Source: Pseudoxanthomonas sp. (lineage in GTDB: Bacteria > Pseudomonadota > Gammaproteobacteria > Xanthomonadales > Xanthomonadaceae). From it: 40,328 bases of DNA. A program made the translations under genes and the position numbers. Below the pieces are notes generated by a model. That model made no database searches. It saw only the letters and a program-made list of their open reading frames with translations, and was not told where the DNA came from. Position 1 is the first letter of the stretch. Each line of letters starts with the position of its first letter. This document shows, one piece after another, positions 35,971 through 40,328 of this stretch. The stretch is taken from contig NZ_JANJUE010000009.1 of assembly GCF_024710765.1 (NCBI RefSeq), positions 1-40,328 of the forward strand, written 5' to 3'.

Positions 35971-36474
35971 ATGACCGCCAAAACGCCGGACCGCATCGAC
36001 CTGAAGATCCTGGATGTGCTGCAGCAGGACGCCCGCATCACCAACCAGGCCCTGGCCGAACGGGTCGCGCTCTCGCCCAGCGCCTGCCTGGCCCGCGTAC
36101 GCACGCTGGAGGCCAGGGGACTCATCCGCGGCTACCGCGCCCACGTCGCCGTGGACCGCATCCGCTCGGCGACCGTCGTGCTCGCCCAGGTCTCGTTCAA
36201 ACAGCACGCCCTGGAAGAATTCACCGAATTCGACCGCCGCATCCTGGCCATGCCCGAAGTGGTGGAGGCCTGCCGGATTTCAGGCGCCTACGACTACCTG
36301 CTGCGGGTCATCGTCAACGACGTGCACCACTGGAAAGACATCGCCCGCCTGCTGCTCGGCGGCGACTACGGCGTGGAGAAGATCGTCTCGTACTTCCTGA
36401 TGGACGAGGTCAAGCCGTTCAGTGGGTATCCGCTGGTGGAGGCGGCGACGACGCGGGGTGGGGGGCGGGGGTGA
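35971..36474 (+). CDS. Lrp/AsnC-family transcriptional regulator
   Basis: A 167-residue feast/famine regulator. The AsnC-type HTH is at about residues 8-57 (ILDVLQQDARITNQALAERVALSPSACLARVRTLE), followed by the RAM ligand-binding domain (about 68-150, VVEACRISGAYDYLLRVIVNDVHHW). Family members bind an amino acid and regulate adjoining transport or catabolic genes. It lies divergently next to the TonB/APC/amidase operon, so that operon is its probable target and an amino acid or derivative the probable signal. Confidence 0.94.
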   Translation: MTAKTPDRIDLKILDVLQQDARITNQALAERVALSPSACLARVRTLEARGLIRGYRAHVAVDRIRSATVVLAQVSFKQHALEEFTEFDRRILAMPEVVEACRISGAYDYLLRVIVNDVHHWKDIARLLLGGDYGVEKIVSYFLMDEVKPFSGYPLVEAATTRGGGRG

Positions 36475-36569
36475 TCTGAGGGATTCCAGAAATCAGCCAC
36501 TTGCGACAGGTGGGTCGCCGGTGGGACCGAGCAGCTCGCTGAGGTTATTTAAAAGGATGTGCGAGGGGG

Positions 36570-36605
36570 TTGACAATTATTTGCTATATATCAAATATCG
36601 CAAAT

Positions 36606-36606
<1 letters not shown>
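36570..36606 (+). promoter_or_regulatory. AT-rich palindromic promoter/operator at the hsdM start
   Basis: TTGACA at 36570-36575 is a perfect -35 element. The next bases are strongly AT-rich, with AAATAT at 36593-36598 at 17-bp spacing as a poor -10 match. The inverted repeat ATTTG (36580-36584) / CAAAT (36592-36596) and a second CAAATA at 36601-36606 surround the expected start of transcription. No ribosome-binding site precedes ATG 36606, so the mRNA may be leaderless or nearly so. The helix-turn-helix of HsdM is the likely ligand. Confidence 0.6.
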
Positions 36607-38419
<1,813 letters not shown>

Positions 38420-38423
<4 letters not shown>

Positions 38424-39715
38424 TGGAATTGCCGGAAAGCTGGACGGTCGAGCCGTTTAGTGATGTCGCACGCTACGCGACGGGGCGCACGCCTGCCCGT
38501 GCAAATCCTGCGTATTGGGCGGAGGGCGCTAATCAGGTTCCATGGGTGGCGATTTCGGACATGGAGGAATACGGCACTCTCATTGAAACGGCGGAGTCCA
38601 TTTCGGAAGCTGCTTTCAAGAATGTTTTCCGCGAACGCATCGCTCCTGCGGGTACGCTGCTGATGAGCTTCAAGCTCACCATCGGGCGCGTGGCGACGCT
38701 TGGTGTTCCGGCATGCCACAACGAGGCCATCATCTCGATCTACCCGAGGCAAGGCGTCGATCAGCGGTATCTGGGGTATTTCCTGTCGCAGGTCGATTAC
38801 ACCGACCACCAAGACCGGCAGATCAAGGGCAATACGCTCAATCAGTCCAAGATCGACCAGATTCAGGTCGCGTTGCCGCCGCCCGACGAACAGGCCCGCA
38901 TTGCGGATGTTCTCGACAGGTGCCGTCTCGGCATCGATACCGAGCGCACGGCAGAAGCAACCGCGCAAGAACTCAAACGCGCCGCCATGCGCGAACTGTT
39001 CACGCGCGGCCTGCGCGGCGAGGCGCAGAAGGAAACCGAGATCGGGCTGGTGCCGGAGAGTTGGGAAGTCGCTGAGTTCCAGTCGGTACGCGAGTGGTTG
39101 CAATACGGCACATCCATTCACTGCTCCGTTGAAAAGCGCCGCTATCCCGTGTTGCGCATCCCGAACGTCGAGCCGGGTCGCGTGAATGCCGCAGACTTGA
39201 AGTATTGCGACCTCACCGCTGAAGACGCCGCCAAGTACGTCCTTCAGAGCGGCGACCTTCTCTTTATCCGCACCAATGGCGTTCTGGAACGGCTGGGCTC
39301 TTGCGCCGTCTATCAAGGCGAACCTGCGGAGGCACTCTTTGCGTCCTACCTGATTCGCGCTCGCCTCAAGTCGGGTATCGAACCGCGATATGTCGCGTAC
39401 TTCTACGCCTCCGATATGGGAACGTCCTTGGTGGCGGGCCGGGCAACCCCGGCCGCTGACGGCAAATACAACTTGAACACCGGCACGATTGATTCGCTGC
39501 CCTTGCCGTTGCCGCCCACACTCGACGAACAGCGCGAAATCGTCGCCATCCTCGATGCCATCGACCGCAAGATCGACCTGCACCGGCAAAAGCGCGCCGT
39601 GCTCGAAGAACTGTTCCAGTCCCTGCTGCAAAAGCTGATGGCCGGTGACATCCGCGTCGCCGACCTCGACCTGTCGGCGCTGGAGCAAGCGCAAGCCTCG
39701 GAGACCACAACATGA
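38420..39715 (+). CDS. hsdS: Type I restriction-modification specificity subunit HsdS
   Basis: A 431-residue specificity subunit with two target-recognition domains (about residues 5-160 and 205-375). Each is followed by a helical conserved region: [17 protein letters not shown] near 155 and [43 protein letters not shown] near 365-410. The two domains read the two halves of a bipartite DNA target, which cannot be predicted here. The ATG overlaps the hsdM stop by ATGA and its stop overlaps hsdR the same way, so subunits are made in a coupled order. It is complete, without truncation or internal stop. Confidence 0.94.
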
Positions 39716-40328
39716 ACAAGCCCCTCAAAATCAGCGAAGCGGGCACTGTGCAGTTTCCGATGGTCAAGCACGCCGCCGAAATCGGCTGGACGACGATCAC
39801 GCCCGACGATGCCCGCGCCAAGCGCGGCGGCGACGCAGGTACCTTCTTTCGCGACGTACTGGAAGCCAAGCTTGCTGCCTTTAACCCTTGGCTGACGGCC
39901 GATGCTGTTCGTTCGATCGTCGAAACCTTGGACGCCTTCCCGGCGACTATCGACGGCAACCGCGAATTGCTCTCCTGGTTGCGTGGAGAGCGCTCCTGGT
40001 ACGACGAGGACGAAAAGCGGCACCGTCCTGTCACGCTAATCGACTTCGATCATCCGGCCGCGAATGAATTCCACGTAACTTGGGAATGGAAGATTAAGCC
40101 GCCTGCACGACCCAAGGGCAACCGCGCCGACGTGATGTTTGTGATCAACGGTATCCCCGTGGTTATCGTCGAGCACAAAAACCCGAAAGACGGGGGCGCT
40201 ATCGAGCGTGCGATCAAGCAACTGCGCCGCTACGAGATCGAAACGCCCGAGCTGCTGGCAACTGCTCAGTTGTTCAACGTCACTCATCTGCTGGATTACT
40301 GGTATGGCGTAACGTGGAACGCCACCCG
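39712..40328 (+). CDS. hsdR: Type I restriction endonuclease subunit HsdR (N-terminal part, cut by window edge)
   Basis: The frame opens at ATG 39712, overlapping the hsdS stop (ATGA), and is still open at the window end, giving about 205 residues of a protein usually near 1000. The visible part is the PD-(D/E)xK nuclease domain: an aspartate in GNRADVMFV, then [11 protein letters not shown], whose E-x-K supplies the catalytic pair, and IKQLRRYE. The helicase-like ATPase motifs lie beyond the edge. No disruption is seen in the visible part. Confidence 0.93.
   Translation, partial: MNKPLKISEAGTVQFPMVKHAAEIGWTTITPDDARAKRGGDAGTFFRDVLEAKLAAFNPWLTADAVRSIVETLDAFPATIDGNRELLSWLRGERSWYDEDEKRHRPVTLIDFDHPAANEFHVTWEWKIKPPARPKGNRADVMFVINGIPVVIVEHKNPKDGGAIERAIKQLRRYEIETPELLATAQLFNVTHLLDYWYGVTWNAT

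Overview
The window is GC-rich DNA that fits a Xanthomonadaceae-type gammaproteobacterium such as Lysobacter, Luteimonas, Pseudoxanthomonas or Stenotrophomonas. The supporting features are abundant TonB-dependent receptors, secreted peptidases, many ATGA-coupled genes and LysR/Lrp-controlled catabolic clusters. No 16S or other marker gene is present, so the assignment is inference.

Layout. (1) 2-1560 is an intact insertion sequence, probably IS1182 family, with perfect 23-bp terminal inverted repeats. (2) 1584-7074 holds a LysR regulator divergent from a plus-strand run: zinc alcohol dehydrogenase, Tat-exported alpha/beta hydrolase, MFS exporter, cyclophilin-like lipoprotein and exported cupin. 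Three of these genes carry an export leader in front of an internal ribosome-binding site and ATG, placed where the leaderless family normally starts. (3) 7075-8055 has no convincing gene and is followed by a small membrane protein. (4) 8539-25803 is the most interesting part. It contains a ggt-lysR operon, a D,D-carboxypeptidase, a secreted M23 peptidase with SH3b repeats, a TonB receptor, a second gamma-glutamyltransferase, a beta-lactamase-fold serine hydrolase, and the operon dgcN - dgcA - N-acyl-D-amino-acid deacylase - gltS.

Four copies of a 17-bp LysR-type palindrome (CATARC-N5-GYTATG, containing T-N11-A) lie only in promoter regions of this part: before ggt-lysR, twice between the M23 and TonB genes, and before dgcN. 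I read the region as one LysR-controlled regulon for harvesting D-glutamate or gamma-glutamyl compounds, such as peptidoglycan stem peptides, poly-gamma-glutamate or glutathione-like peptides. Wall hydrolases and the receptor would liberate and import fragments. The two GGTs and the deacylase would release glutamate outside the cytoplasm, GltS would import it, and DgcN/DgcA would turn D-Glu into N-acetyl-L-Glu.

(5) 26018-36474 is a second catabolic operon on the minus strand: TonB receptor, APC permease, amidase, PaiB-like FMN-binding protein, HSL-type esterase, S9 peptidase and ProC. Every junction overlaps or is separated by 4 nt, and a divergent Lrp/AsnC regulator sits upstream. It looks like uptake and hydrolysis of an amidated or peptidic substrate, but the substrate is unknown. 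(6) 36570 to the end is a type I restriction-modification operon, hsdM-hsdS-hsdR, with hsdR cut by the window edge. HsdM carries an N-terminal XRE-type helix-turn-helix, and an AT-rich palindromic promoter lies directly at its start codon.
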